In this document: positions 1 through 8,515 of the stretch, one piece after another | How the letters are laid out: each line of letters opens with the position of its first letter | Position numbering within the stretch: the first letter of the stretch is position 1 | DNA from: Streptomyces sp. 1222.5 | GTDB lineage: Bacteria > Actinomycetota > Actinomycetes > Streptomycetales > Streptomycetaceae | Assembly: GCF_900105245.1 (NCBI RefSeq) | Contig: NZ_FNSZ01000001.1 | Coordinates: 6,942,001-7,006,000 of the forward strand | Direction of reading: 5' to 3' | Length of the DNA: 64,000 nucleotides | Program-made: the position numbers and the translations under genes | The notes under the pieces: generated by a model | Seen by the model: the letters and a program-made list of their open reading frames with translations, nothing else | Databases searched by the model: none | What the model was told of the DNA's origin: nothing

Positions 1-1
1 G

Positions 2-1906
2 GAGCCGGTCGCCGCCACGGTGCCCCCGCCGCGCGAGGGCGAGCCGGCCGTCGTACCGGCCGCGCCGGACGCCGAGCACCCCGATGTCGTACAGCACGCG
101 GACGACCTGCGAACCAGGGCGGCCGACCAGGAAGAAAGCACGGCCGACGTGGCAGAGGCAGAGCGGTCCACCGGCCCGGCGGCGCCCGGCTACGACGACG
201 CCGAACGCGAAGCCGTGCTCAAGGTCATGCGTGAGCGCCGCGACATCCGCAACGGCTTCCGCGGCGACCCGATCCCGCACGAGGTGCTGCTGCGCGTCCT
301 GGAGGCGGCCCACACGGCGCCCTCCGTGGGGCACTCGCAGCCCTGGGACTTCGTCGTCATCCGGTCCGCCGAGACCCGGCGCACCATGCACGAACTGGCG
401 ATGCGGCAGCGCGAGGCGTACGCCAAGTCGCTGCCCAAGGGCCGGGCGAAGCAGTTCAAGGAACTGAAGATCGAGGCCATCCTCGACACCCCGGTCAACA
501 TCGTCGTCACCGCCGACCCCACCCGCGGCGGCCGGCACACCCTCGGCCGGCACACCCAGCCGCAGATGGCGCCCTACTCCTCGGCGCTCGCGGTGGAGAA
601 CCTCTGGCTCGCCGCCCGCGCCGAAGGCCTCGGCGTCGGCTGGGTCAGCTTCTTCGACGAGCGGGAGATGGTCCGCTCGCTCGGCCTGCCCGAGCACCTG
701 GAGGTCGTCGCCTACCTGTGCGTCGGGTACGTCGACGAGTTCCCGGACGAGCCCGAGCTGATGCAGGCCGGCTGGTCCAAGCGGCGCCCCCTGTCCTGGG
801 TGGTGCACGAGGAGACGTACGGCCGTCGCGCCCTGCCCGGAGAGGAACCCCACGACCTGCTCGCCGAGACCGTCGCACAGATCCGCCCGCTCGACGCCAA
901 GGCGCTCGGCGAGGCGTGGGAGCGCCAGAAGCGCATGACCAAGCCGGCCGGCGCGCTCGGCATGCTGGAGATCATCTCCGCGCAGCTGTCCGGGCTGTCC
1001 CGGCAGTGCCCGCCGCCGATCCCGGAGCCCGCCGCCGTCGCGATCTTCGCGGGCGACCACGGCGTGCACGCCCAGGGCGTCACCCCGTGGCCGCAGGAGG
1101 TCACCGCCCAGATGGTGGCCAACTTCCTGGGCGGGGGAGCGGTCTGCAACGCCTTCGCCAACCAGGTCGGCGCCGAGGTGTGCGTCGTGGACGTCGGTGT
1201 CGTCGCCGACCTCCCCGCCACCCCGGGTCTGCTGCCCCGCAAGATCCGCGGCGGCACGTCCGACATGACCACCGGTCCCGCGATGACCCGCGAAGAGGCC
1301 AAGGCGGCCATCGAGGTGGGCATCGAGACCGCCCGCGACCTGGTGGCGGCCGGCAACAAGGCGCTGCTCACCGGAGAGATGGGCATCGCCAACACCACCG
1401 CGTCCGCGGCGCTGATCTCCGTCTTCACCGGCGCCGACCCGGCGGAGGTGACCGGACGCGGCACGGGCATCAACGACGAGACGCTCGCCCGCAAGACCGA
1501 CGTCGTCCGCCGCGCCCTGGAGTTCCACCAGCCGGACCCGGCGGACCCCGTCGGCGTCCTCGCGGCCATCGGCGGCTTCGAGCACGCGGCCATGGTCGGA
1601 CTGCTCCTCGGCGGCGCCTCGCTGCGTACGCCGGTGATCCTGGACGGCGTCAGCGCCGGTGCCGCGGCCCTGGTCGCCCGTGCCATCGCCCCCGAGGTCC
1701 TCGCGGCCTGCATCGCGGGCCACCGCAGCGCGGAGCCCGGGCACGTGGCCGCCCTCAACAAGCTCGGCCTGCGCCCCCTGGTCGACCTCGACCTCCGCCT
1801 CGGCGAGGGCACGGGCGCCCTGCTCGCCCTGCCGCTGGTGCAGAGCACGGCACGGGCCATGCACGAGGTGGCCACCTTCGACTCGGCGGGCGTCACGGAG
1901 AAGTAG
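2..1906 (+). CDS. cobT: BluB-CobT fusion, 5' end outside window (partial)
   Basis: Bifunctional lower-ligand enzyme for cobalamin. The N-terminal nitroreductase-fold part (about residues 60-280 counted from GTG at 20) resembles BluB, which cleaves reduced FMN with O2 to make 5,6-dimethylbenzimidazole; the segment APSVGHSQPWDF is typical. The C-terminal part (about 285-625) is nicotinate-nucleotide:DMB phosphoribosyltransferase CobT, with GDHGVHAQGV, TGEMGIANTT and the LGEGTGA segment near the end that carries the CobT general base. The frame is open to base 2 with no stop, and residues before 60 are low-complexity, so the true start lies upstream and further domains may be missing. Physical fusion implies that DMB is passed straight to its activating enzyme. 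The next gene is also in tetrapyrrole metabolism. Confidence 0.9.
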   Translation, partial: EPVAATVPPPREGEPAVVPAAPDAEHPDVVQHADDLRTRAADQEESTADVAEAERSTGPAAPGYDDAEREAVLKVMRERRDIRNGFRGDPIPHEVLLRVLEAAHTAPSVGHSQPWDFVVIRSAETRRTMHELAMRQREAYAKSLPKGRAKQFKELKIEAILDTPVNIVVTADPTRGGRHTLGRHTQPQMAPYSSALAVENLWLAARAEGLGVGWVSFFDEREMVRSLGLPEHLEVVAYLCVGYVDEFPDEPELMQAGWSKRRPLSWVVHEETYGRRALPGEEPHDLLAETVAQIRPLDAKALGEAWERQKRMTKPAGALGMLEIISAQLSGLSRQCPPPIPEPAAVAIFAGDHGVHAQGVTPWPQEVTAQMVANFLGGGAVCNAFANQVGAEVCVVDVGVVADLPATPGLLPRKIRGGTSDMTTGPAMTREEAKAAIEVGIETARDLVAAGNKALLTGEMGIANTTASAALISVFTGADPAEVTGRGTGINDETLARKTDVVRRALEFHQPDPADPVGVLAAIGGFEHAAMVGLLLGGASLRTPVILDGVSAGAAALVARAIAPEVLAACIAGHRSAEPGHVAALNKLGLRPLVDLDLRLGEGTGALLALPLVQSTARAMHEVATFDSAGVTEK

Positions 1907-1919
1907 CCGTCGCGCGACG

Positions 1920-1951
1920 GGGTGGTCCGGTGTTCAGCTGCCGGACCGCCC
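1920..1951 (+). terminator. Hairpin after cobT
   Basis: An 11-bp stem (1920-1930 with 1941-1951, one G-T wobble) with a 10-nt loop lies 14 bases after the cobT stop. There is no T-run, as is usual in Streptomyces. Confidence 0.5.
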
Positions 1952-1974
1952 TGCCGTCCGCCGTGCCCACGGCA

Positions 1975-1980
1975 TAAAAT
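1975..1980 (+). promoter_or_regulatory. Candidate -10 box of cysG
   Basis: TAAAAT stands out in GC-rich sequence after the cobT hairpin and would give a leader of about 78 nt before the cysG ATG. No convincing -35 is visible. Confidence 0.4.
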
Positions 1981-2064
1981 CCGCACGTCAGGGCCGCTCC
2001 GGAGTTGCAGCGCGCCCATCTCACCAGCGCGCCCGTCCCACAGCTGCACGAGGAGCCGTACCTC

Positions 2065-3297
2065 ATGGCCGAACACCCCGCCTACCCCGTAGGCCTCCGC
2101 CTCTCCGGCCGTCGCGTGGTCGTCCTCGGTGGCGGTCAGGTGGCGCAGCGACGCCTGCCGGCGCTCATCGCCGCGGGTGCGGACATCGTGCTCGTCTCTC
2201 CCGAGGCGACTCCCTCCGTCGAGGCCATGGCGGACACCGGCGAGATCACCTGGGTGCGGCGGGGGTACGAGGACGGCGACCTCGCCGACGCCTGGTACGC
2301 CCTCATCGCCACCAGCGACCCGGACGCCAACACCGCGGCCTCCGCCGAGGCGGAACGGCACCGCGTCTGGTGCGTCCGCTCCGACGACGCCGACCGGGCG
2401 ACCGCCTGGACCCCGGCGACCGGGCACAGCGAGGGCGTCACCGTCGCGGTGCTCACCACCGACGCGCGCGGCCGCGACCCCCGCCACACCGCCGCCATCC
2501 GGGACGCGGTCGTGGAGGGCCTGCGCGACGGCACGCTCGTCGCCCCGCACCACCGCACCCGCACGTCCGGCGTCGCCCTGGTCGGCGGCGGCCCCGGCGA
2601 CCCCGACCTGATCACCGTCCGCGGCCGCCGGCTGCTCGCCGAGGCGGACGTGGTCATCGCCGACCGGCTCGGCCCGCGCGACCTGCTCGCCGAACTCCCC
2701 CCGCACGTCGAGGTGATCGACGCGGCGAAGATCCCGTACGGCCGCTACATGGCCCAGGAGGCCATCAACGACGCGCTGATCGAGCACGCCAAGCAGGGCA
2801 AGTCGGTCGTCCGTCTCAAGGGCGGCGACCCGTTCGTCTTCGGCCGGGGCATGGAGGAGGTCCAGGCGCTCGCCGAGGCCGGCATCCCCTGCACGGTGGT
2901 CCCCGGCATCTCCAGCTCGATCTCGGTACCGGGCGCCGCGGGCATCCCGGTCACCCACCGGGGCGTCGCCCACGAGTTCACCGTGGTCAGCGGGCACGTG
3001 GCCCCCGACGACGAGCGTTCCCTGGTCGACTGGCCGTCCCTGGCCAAACTCACCGGCACGCTGGTGGTGCTGATGGGCGTGGACAAGATCGGGAAGATCG
3101 CCGAGACCCTCGTCGCGCACGGCAGGTCCCCCGGCACGCCGGTCGCCCTGGTCCAGGAGGGCACCACGGCCGCCCAGCGCCGGGTGGACGCCACCCTCGC
3201 CACCGTCGCCGATACCGTACGGACCGAGGACGTGAAGCCCCCGGCGGTCATCGTCATCGGCGAGGTCGTCCAGGTCGGCCCCGGCACTCCCGCCTGA
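2065..3297 (+). CDS. cysG: Siroheme synthase / uroporphyrinogen-III C-methyltransferase
   Basis: Converts uroporphyrinogen III to precorrin-2 (two SAM methylations), then very probably oxidises and ferrochelates it to siroheme, the cofactor of sulfite and nitrite reductases; precorrin-2 also feeds B12. The N-terminal 150 residues are a Rossmann precorrin-2 dehydrogenase domain with VVVLGGGQVAQRR; from about residue 165 follows the methyltransferase domain with VGGGPGDPDLITVRG and GGDPFVFGRG. 410 aa, a little shorter than E. coli CysG (457). I chose ATG 2065, preceded by ACGAGGAG; the frame also opens at TTG 2005 but without a ribosome site. It lies beside cobT on the same strand, which suits a shared tetrapyrrole role. 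Confidence 0.92.
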   Translation: MAEHPAYPVGLRLSGRRVVVLGGGQVAQRRLPALIAAGADIVLVSPEATPSVEAMADTGEITWVRRGYEDGDLADAWYALIATSDPDANTAASAEAERHRVWCVRSDDADRATAWTPATGHSEGVTVAVLTTDARGRDPRHTAAIRDAVVEGLRDGTLVAPHHRTRTSGVALVGGGPGDPDLITVRGRRLLAEADVVIADRLGPRDLLAELPPHVEVIDAAKIPYGRYMAQEAINDALIEHAKQGKSVVRLKGGDPFVFGRGMEEVQALAEAGIPCTVVPGISSSISVPGAAGIPVTHRGVAHEFTVVSGHVAPDDERSLVDWPSLAKLTGTLVVLMGVDKIGKIAETLVAHGRSPGTPVALVQEGTTAAQRRVDATLATVADTVRTEDVKPPAVIVIGEVVQVGPGTPA

Positions 3298-3393
3298 CTC
3301 CCGGGCCGCGCGCGGCTCGATCACGCGTAACCCCGGGTAACCCACCCGCTCCCAGCCGTTGGCACCACACCCAGGACAAGGCAGTATCACCCT

Positions 3394-4212
3394 GTGGCCG
3401 ATCTCATCACCGTCGACGACCCCGACGACCCCCGCCTCTCCGACTACACGGGCCTGACCGACGTCGAGCTGCGCCGCAAGCGCGAACCGGCCGAGGGCCT
3501 GTTCATCGCCGAGGGCGAGAAGGTCATCCGCAGGGCCAAGGAAGCGGGCTACGAGATGCGCTCCATGCTGCTCTCGGCCAAGTGGGTCGACGTCATGCGC
3601 GACGTCATCGACGAACTCCCGGCCCCGGTGTACGCCGTCAGCCCCGACCTCGCCGAACGCGTCACCGGCTACCACGTCCACCGCGGGGCCCTCGCGTCCA
3701 TGCAGCGCAAGCCCCTGCCGACGGCCGCCGAGCTGCTCCGCTCGGCCCGCCGGGTGGTGATCATGGAGTCGGTCAACGACCACACCAACATCGGCGCGAT
3801 CTTCCGCTCGGCCGCCGCCCTCGGCATGGACGCGGTCCTGCTCTCACCGGACTGCGCCGACCCGCTGTACCGCCGCAGTGTCAAGGTCTCCATGGGCGCG
3901 GTGTTCTCCGTGCCGTACGCCCGGCTGGAGACCTGGCCGAAGGGGCTGGAGTCGGTCCGCGAGGCGGGCTTCACCCTGCTCGCGCTCACCCCTGACGAGA
4001 AGGCCCGCAGCCTCGACGAGGCCGCCCCGCACCGGATGGACCGGGTGGCGCTCATGCTCGGCGCCGAGGGTGACGGGCTGTCCACCCAGGCCCTGGTCGC
4101 CGCCGACGAATGGGTCCGCATCCCCATGTCCCACGGCGTCGACTCCCTCAACGTGGGCGCCGCGGCAGCCGTGGCCTTCTACGCGGTGGCGACCGGCCGG
4201 CCGGAGTCCTGA
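3394..4212 (+). CDS. SpoU/TrmH-family RNA 2'-O-methyltransferase
   Basis: 272-aa SPOUT-fold methyltransferase that probably 2'-O-methylates a ribose in tRNA or rRNA using SAM. The N-terminal 100 residues form an L30e-like substrate-binding region (LFIAEGEKVIRRAKEAG). The C-terminal catalytic domain carries the three SpoU motifs: motif 1 NDHTNIGAIFRSAAALG, motif 2 LMLGAEGDGLS and motif 3 IPMSHGVDSLNVGAAAAV. The start is GTG 3394; the ribosome site is weak (ACAAGG about 15 bases upstream). The exact target nucleotide cannot be told from sequence. It stands alone between cysG and a convergent kinase gene. Confidence 0.88.
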   Translation: MADLITVDDPDDPRLSDYTGLTDVELRRKREPAEGLFIAEGEKVIRRAKEAGYEMRSMLLSAKWVDVMRDVIDELPAPVYAVSPDLAERVTGYHVHRGALASMQRKPLPTAAELLRSARRVVIMESVNDHTNIGAIFRSAAALGMDAVLLSPDCADPLYRRSVKVSMGAVFSVPYARLETWPKGLESVREAGFTLLALTPDEKARSLDEAAPHRMDRVALMLGAEGDGLSTQALVAADEWVRIPMSHGVDSLNVGAAAAVAFYAVATGRPES

Positions 4213-4228
4213 GCCGCCCCTCCGGCGC

Positions 4229-5659
4229 TCACCTGCCGAGATCCAGGCCCGGCGCCGACCCGGCACCGCCGGCCGTCGGCACACCGCCGTCGAGCGGCCC
4301 GGAGCTTTCGAGCGGCGTGGCGCCGTCGAGCGGCGCGTGGCTCGGCTGCGCCTGCCGTCGGCCGCCGTCACCGCCGAGCCCGCGCGCCGGACCCTGGCAG
4401 CCCTGCGCCACCGCGATGCCGAGCGCCACGAGCAGCGTCACCACCACGAACACGAACAACCGCTGCCGCAGCAGCCGCGGGTTGGCCGGCCGCCGCCCGG
4501 TGCCCGTCGCGCGCTGCTGCCCCGGACGCCGCGCACCACCGCGCTGAGCGGGACGGCTGCCGGTGTGGGAGCGCGCGCCACCGCCGCGCGGCGCCGGAGT
4601 CGTACGGGCGCCACCCGGGCGGGAGGCCGGGCCTCCGCCCCGTGTGCCGCCACCCCGGGAGGGCACCCCGCCCCGTGACGGAGCGCCGCCGCGGGCCGGG
4701 ACACCGCCACGCGGCACCGGAGTATGGGGAGAGGCGCGCCGCTGCTGGTCCGGATAGGTGTCGGTGAGCCGTCCGGTGGGCCGGTCCGCCTCCTCCGCGC
4801 GTGGCCCCGGTGGCCTCGCGTCGGCCAGTCCCTGCGCCTCCCGGGCGGCGATCTCCTTCAGCCGCAGCGACAGCTGCAGGGTGCTCGGCCGGTCCTCGGG
4901 GTTCTTCGCCAGGCAGGCCCGCACCAGCGGGGCGAGCGCGTCCGGCACGCCGTACAGCTGGGGCTCCTCGTGCACCACGCGGTACAGCATCACCTCGGAA
5001 CTGCCGTGCCCGAAGGGGGAGTCACCGGTCGAGGCGTACGCCAGCGTCGCGCCCAGCGAGAAGACGTCCGTCGCCGGGGTCACCGCCGCGCCGCGCACCT
5101 GCTCCGGGGCGAGGAAGCCGGGGGAGCCGACCGCGGTGCCCACGTGGGTGAGCGTGGAGGCGCCCGTGGCCCAGGCGATGCCGAAGTCGATGATCCGCGG
5201 TCCCTTGGGGGACAGCAGGATGTTGGAGGGCTTGAGGTCACGGTGGACGACACCGGCCTCGTGCACGGCGACCAGCCCCTCGGACAGGGCGGCGCCGATC
5301 GCCGCCGTGTCCGCGGCCCCGAGCGGCCCCGCGTCGGCGACCTTGTCGTGCAGGGAGGGGCCGGGCACGTACTGGGTGGCGAACCAGGGCCGCTCGGCGT
5401 CCAGGTCGGCGGCGACCAGCCGGGCCGTGCAGCCGCCCCGGATCCGCCGGGCCGCCGAGACCTCGCGCGCGAACCGGGACCGGAACTCCTGGTCCTCCGC
5501 GAGATCGGGCCGGATCACCTTGAGCGCGACCCGCTGGCCCTTCTTGTCGGACCCGAGGTAGACCACGCCCATTCCGCCCGCGCCGAGCCGTCGGTGAAGC
5601 CTGAACGAGCCGACGACGCGCGGGTCCTCGCGCCTCAGGCGCATCATCGCCATGTTCAT
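4229..5659 (-). CDS. Membrane-anchored Ser/Thr protein kinase (PknB-like)
   Basis: Hanks-type kinase, 476 aa from ATG 5659 (the frame is open to 5689). The catalytic domain (about 15-275) has the glycine loop LGAGGMGVVYLG, the ATP-anchoring Lys in VALKVIRPD, the loop HRDLKPSNILL, DFG in IIDFGIAW and APEQV. After a linker rich in Arg, Gly and Pro (about 280-405) comes one membrane helix (LFVFVVVTLLVALGIAVAQ) and a short outer tail rich in Gly, Ser and Pro. There are no PASTA repeats, so it is not PknB itself. The start is uncertain because ATG also occurs at 5653; a TAAGCT -10-like box at 5695-5690 would place the mRNA start about 24 nt upstream. Confidence 0.9.
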   Translation of the reverse strand: MNMAMMRLRREDPRVVGSFRLHRRLGAGGMGVVYLGSDKKGQRVALKVIRPDLAEDQEFRSRFAREVSAARRIRGGCTARLVAADLDAERPWFATQYVPGPSLHDKVADAGPLGAADTAAIGAALSEGLVAVHEAGVVHRDLKPSNILLSPKGPRIIDFGIAWATGASTLTHVGTAVGSPGFLAPEQVRGAAVTPATDVFSLGATLAYASTGDSPFGHGSSEVMLYRVVHEEPQLYGVPDALAPLVRACLAKNPEDRPSTLQLSLRLKEIAAREAQGLADARPPGPRAEEADRPTGRLTDTYPDQQRRASPHTPVPRGGVPARGGAPSRGGVPSRGGGTRGGGPASRPGGARTTPAPRGGGARSHTGSRPAQRGGARRPGQQRATGTGRRPANPRLLRQRLFVFVVVTLLVALGIAVAQGCQGPARGLGGDGGRRQAQPSHAPLDGATPLESSGPLDGGVPTAGGAGSAPGLDLGR

Positions 5660-5689
5660 CCCCGCTGCCCGGTCCCTGTGACGTGGCAC

Positions 5690-6263
5690 AGCTTACGTTT
5701 CCGTGGCCGCCTGCGCGCAGAGGCCGCGCCCTCGGGGCCGAACGGATTGTGGCCGCCGCACGTGCCACGTGAAAAGCGGTCAGGAACCCGTAGTGCACGC
5801 CGGCCTTGAGCGGGCCGAGTGAGCAACGGGGCGGCAGCAAGGGGAGGTTGGGATCACGGCGGCGGTGAGTCGGCGGGGTGGGGCGCCCGCCGCCGGACCG
5901 ACGCGAACGGTTCGGCGAACCGCGCCCGAAGTGGATCACGCGTCTCCTACGGCCCCCCTCCCGCCCCCGGTGCGAGTGATCGAAGTCACTCCGTCCGGCC
6001 CGCCGGACGGATCCGACATGACGGGACACCGAGGGTGCCCCCTCGGGGAAGACCCCGAGACGCATGACCGCGTCTCCACCCTGGGGAGTACCTCGCGGGT
6101 CGTGGCTCATCCTCCGGGAGGCCCGCCAATCGGTACGAAGGCATGACGCCCCGGATCGGCCCCACGCCTAGATTTGAGGTCAAGCGGCGGGTGCAGCACT
6201 CGTCCCCCGAGGTCGGTCACCCGCCGCTTGCCGAGAACCACACAGACGGTCAGGAGAGGGACC
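5690..6263. other. Intergenic region between kinase and small membrane gene
   Basis: 570 bp without a credible gene. It holds two CACGTG boxes separated by one base (5759-5771), a 9-bp inverted repeat CCGTCCGGC/GCCGGACGG (5991-5999 with 6002-6010), and a TAGATT -10-like box near 6172 that could serve the gene at 6264. Short frames here are high-GC shadows. Confidence 0.5.
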
Positions 6264-6440
6264 ATGGCCCACACGGCACCGCGACGCACGACGTTCGCCC
6301 CACGCCGGACGGGCCGTCGCCACCCCCTGGTGGCGACACTCATGGCCCTTCCCCTGGCGGCCCTGCTCCTCCTCGTCTTCGACGGCTGGGAGACGGTGGC
6401 CACACAGGCGTCGTCCGTGGGTGCGATGCTGGGGCGCTGA
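6264..6440 (+). CDS. Small single-pass membrane protein (58 aa)
   Basis: 58-residue protein of unknown function. The first 24 residues are basic (MAHTAPRRTTFAPRRTGRRH), then one membrane helix of about 19 residues (PLVATLMALPLAALLLLVF) and a short tail. The positive-inside rule predicts a cytoplasmic N terminus. The start ATG follows a good ribosome site, CAGGAGAGGG (6251-6260). A perfect 14-bp hairpin about 90 bases after the stop looks like its terminator. It could also be a signal peptide with a short mature peptide. Confidence 0.65.
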   Translation: MAHTAPRRTTFAPRRTGRRHPLVATLMALPLAALLLLVFDGWETVATQASSVGAMLGR

Positions 6441-6527
6441 GCGGCGACCCCAGGCCCGGAAGAGCGGTCCGGGCGGGGACATCCATCCATGAAACCCCGT
6501 GGGGACGGGGGTGCGGCGGACGGCACG

Positions 6528-6561
6528 AATGCCGGCGCAGCTGGGAAGCTGCGCCGGCATT
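6528..6561 (+). terminator. Strong hairpin, 14-bp perfect stem
   Basis: AATGCCGGCGCAGC (6528-6541) pairs exactly with 6548-6561 around a 6-base loop. It most probably ends the transcript of the 58-aa membrane protein gene. Confidence 0.7.
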
Positions 6562-6670
6562 GCGCCGTTCCGGCCCCGGCCGCGGGCTGCCGTGCGGCTG
6601 GGGCGGCACGGGCGGCCGCAGCGGCACCCCGCGAGCACGGGCGGCCCGAGCGCCGCCCGACAGCAGTACC

Positions 6671-6900
6671 GGTCACCGCGCGGCCTTCGTCGGGTGTCGG
6701 CGCAGCGGCACCGGTCACCGCACAACCCGCGCCAGGTGTCCGCCCAGCAGCTAGGGTCACCACACAATCGCGCCAGGTGTCCGCCCAGCGGTTCCGGTCA
6801 CCGCGCGGCCCGCGTCAGCGTCCGCGCAGCGGCACCGGTCGCCACGCAGCCTCGCCAGGTGTCCGCCCAGCAGCTCGGGTCACCGCGCAACCCGCAGCAC
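6671..6900. repeat. Degenerate 41-42 bp tandem repeat, about 5.5 units
   Basis: GGTCACCG-type cores recur at 6671, 6713, 6755, 6796, 6837 and 6878, spaced 42, 42, 41, 41 and 41 bp. Most units also contain GGTGTCCGCCCAGC or a variant. The change from 42 to 41 bp breaks any reading frame, so this is probably non-coding. It lies just before the gene at 6972. Confidence 0.75.
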
Positions 6901-6971
6901 CGGAGCCCGTGCGCCCCGCGCCCCCGCCCGCGTACGCTCACCCCGCACTCCCGCCCGACCCCGAGGGACCC

Positions 6972-7979
6972 GTGAGCCTCCTTCCCGCACTCACCGCGCA
7001 GGCCGAAGCCGCCGCCCACCGCCACACCGGCGCGGCCGCCTGCGCGTGCGGCGCACCCGTGACCCTCGCCGACCGTCCCGACGCCACGGTCGTCCGGCAC
7101 GCCGGCACCGTCGCCAAGGCCCATGCCCCCGACACCGAGCCCGCCGAGCTGGACCTCCGCCTGGCCGTGGCGGCGCGCCTCCCCGACGTCCTTCTCGCCC
7201 CGCTCACCCCCGCCCCGGTTCCCCTGCGCGACCGCCTGGTGACGTTCTGGCCGTACGGCGCCCCCGTCGACCCGGACGACCCCGACGCGGCCCCCTGGGA
7301 GGCCGCCGCCACGCTGCTGGCCCGCCTGCACGGCACCGATCCGCTTGCCCCGGGGGCCGGCGGTCCGAGCCCCGGCCGCCCGGTGGGCCCCGGCACCGCC
7401 CTGCCCCCCATGCGGGGCCCCGTGAAGGCCGCCCGTGCCGTCCGCCGGCTCCGCACCGCCCTGCGGGGCAGCCCCCACGAGGCCGCCGCCCACGCGGCCG
7501 GCGCACCCGTGCTGCGGGCCTGGACCGGACTCCCCGCCTGGGCCAGGGCGGAGGTGCCCATGCCCGGACCGGCCGCCCTCTGCCACGGCGATCTCCATCT
7601 CGGCCAGCTCGTCCGGCACCCGGCCCCCGACGGGCCCTGGCGGCTCATCGACGTGGACGACCTGGGCGTCGGCGTCCCGGCCTGGGACCTCGCGCGCCCC
7701 GCCGCCTGGTACGCCTGCGGACTCCTCCCGCCCGACGAGTGGACCCGCTTCCTGACCGCCTACCGGCGGGCGGGCGGCCCGGCCGTGCCCCCGGACGGCG
7801 ACCCGTGGGCCGCCCTGGACGTCCCGGCCCGCGCGCTCACCGTGCAGACGGCCGCCCTGACGATCACCAAGGCGCTCGCCGCGGACCGCCCGCTGGACGA
7901 GGTGGAGCAGGCCCTGGTCGACGCCTGCGAGCGAATGACGTCCGTCCCCCGCCAGTTGACCCCCGGATTGTCGGACTAG
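6972..7979 (+). CDS. Aminoglycoside phosphotransferase-like (APH) protein
   Basis: 335-aa protein of the APH / choline-kinase fold. The Brenner-type catalytic loop is ALCHGDLHLGQLVRH (HGD...), followed by the metal-binding IDVDDLGVGVPAWDLARP. The N-terminal lobe (ATVVRHAGTVAKAH) would hold the ATP lysine. The natural substrate is unknown; Streptomyces carry many such kinases acting on sugars, amino alcohols or antibiotics, so resistance should not be assumed. The frame is open back to 6489, but that part is tandem repeat; I chose GTG 6972, preceded by GAGGGACC. The repeat region may contain its promoter. Confidence 0.8.
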   Translation: MSLLPALTAQAEAAAHRHTGAAACACGAPVTLADRPDATVVRHAGTVAKAHAPDTEPAELDLRLAVAARLPDVLLAPLTPAPVPLRDRLVTFWPYGAPVDPDDPDAAPWEAAATLLARLHGTDPLAPGAGGPSPGRPVGPGTALPPMRGPVKAARAVRRLRTALRGSPHEAAAHAAGAPVLRAWTGLPAWARAEVPMPGPAALCHGDLHLGQLVRHPAPDGPWRLIDVDDLGVGVPAWDLARPAAWYACGLLPPDEWTRFLTAYRRAGGPAVPPDGDPWAALDVPARALTVQTAALTITKALAADRPLDEVEQALVDACERMTSVPRQLTPGLSD

Positions 7980-8059
7980 GCTGCAACCGCCCGGGGCCGG
8001 ACGGAGTCTGTCCTGGGGAAACACGAAGCACGACCGACCGGCGAGGAGTTGAGCCGACC

Positions 8060-8362
8060 ATGCAGTGTCCGAAGTGCCATGCGCCGATGCACACCTACAA
8101 CCGCAATGGCGTCCAGATCGAGCAGTGCAGCGGCTGCCGCGGCATCTTCCTCGACTACGGCGAGCTGGAGTCGCTGACCCGCCTGGAGTCCCAGTGGACC
8201 CAGCCCGCGCCGCCGCCCCCGCCGGCCCCGCAGGCGTACCCGGCCGCTCCCTCCGCGCCCGCCTGGGGAGCACCGCACGGCGGCGGTCACCACGGCGGCG
8301 GCCACGGCCACTACGGGCACCACCGTCACAAGAGCTTCGGCCACATGCTCTTCTCCAGCTGA
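8060..8362 (+). CDS. TFIIB-type zinc-ribbon protein with His-rich tail
   Basis: 100-aa protein. Residues 1-40 are a zinc ribbon with two CxxC knuckles (CPKCHAPM and QCSGCRGIFLDYGELE), the zf-TFIIB family seen in many bacteria. Residues 50-75 are rich in Pro and Ala; the tail (about 75-95) is almost all Gly and His (GGGHHGGGHGHYGHHRHK) and should bind metal. The start ATG follows GCGAGGAG (8041-8048), about 11 nt away. It may act in nucleic-acid binding or metal storage; the function is not known. A strong hairpin follows the stop. Confidence 0.8.
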   Translation: MQCPKCHAPMHTYNRNGVQIEQCSGCRGIFLDYGELESLTRLESQWTQPAPPPPPAPQAYPAAPSAPAWGAPHGGGHHGGGHGHYGHHRHKSFGHMLFSS

Positions 8363-8375
8363 GCGCGCACGACGA

Positions 8376-8406
8376 AGCCCCCGGCCGTACGAGACGGCCG
8401 GGGGCT
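8376..8406 (+). terminator. Hairpin between zinc-ribbon gene and tRNA cluster
   Basis: AGCCCCCGGCCG (8376-8387) pairs with 8395-8406 around a 7-base loop. It can stop transcripts from both the zinc-ribbon gene and the converging tRNA operon. Confidence 0.75.
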
Positions 8407-8414
8407 CCGGTGTG

Positions 8415-8486
8415 TGGACGATACTGGGATTGAACCAGTGACCTCTTCCGTGTCAGGGAAGCGCTCTCCCGCTGAGCTAATCGTCC
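8415..8486 (-). tRNA. tRNA-Val(GAC), copy 3 of cluster
   Basis: 72-nt cloverleaf on the minus strand with acceptor stem GGACGAT/ATCGTCC, anticodon loop CTGACAC (anticodon GAC) and T-arm ACTGG/CCAGT. The discriminator base is A. CCA is not encoded. It is the most distal of the three Val-GAC genes in the operon. Confidence 0.95.
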
Positions 8487-8515
8487 GCGGGCTGTGACCC
8501 TGGAGTCACAGTCGG

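Noticed and set aside
1952..2064. Cobalamin riboswitch before cysG
   Set aside because: The leader is only about 80 nt from the likely -10 and shows no B12-box-like element.
712..3783. A 1023-codon minus-strand frame opposite cobT, cysG and the methyltransferase
   Set aside because: No domain visible, and three real genes lie on the other strand.
6671..6900. A CRISPR-like array
   Set aside because: Units are contiguous and diverged, with no unique spacers, and no cas genes are near.
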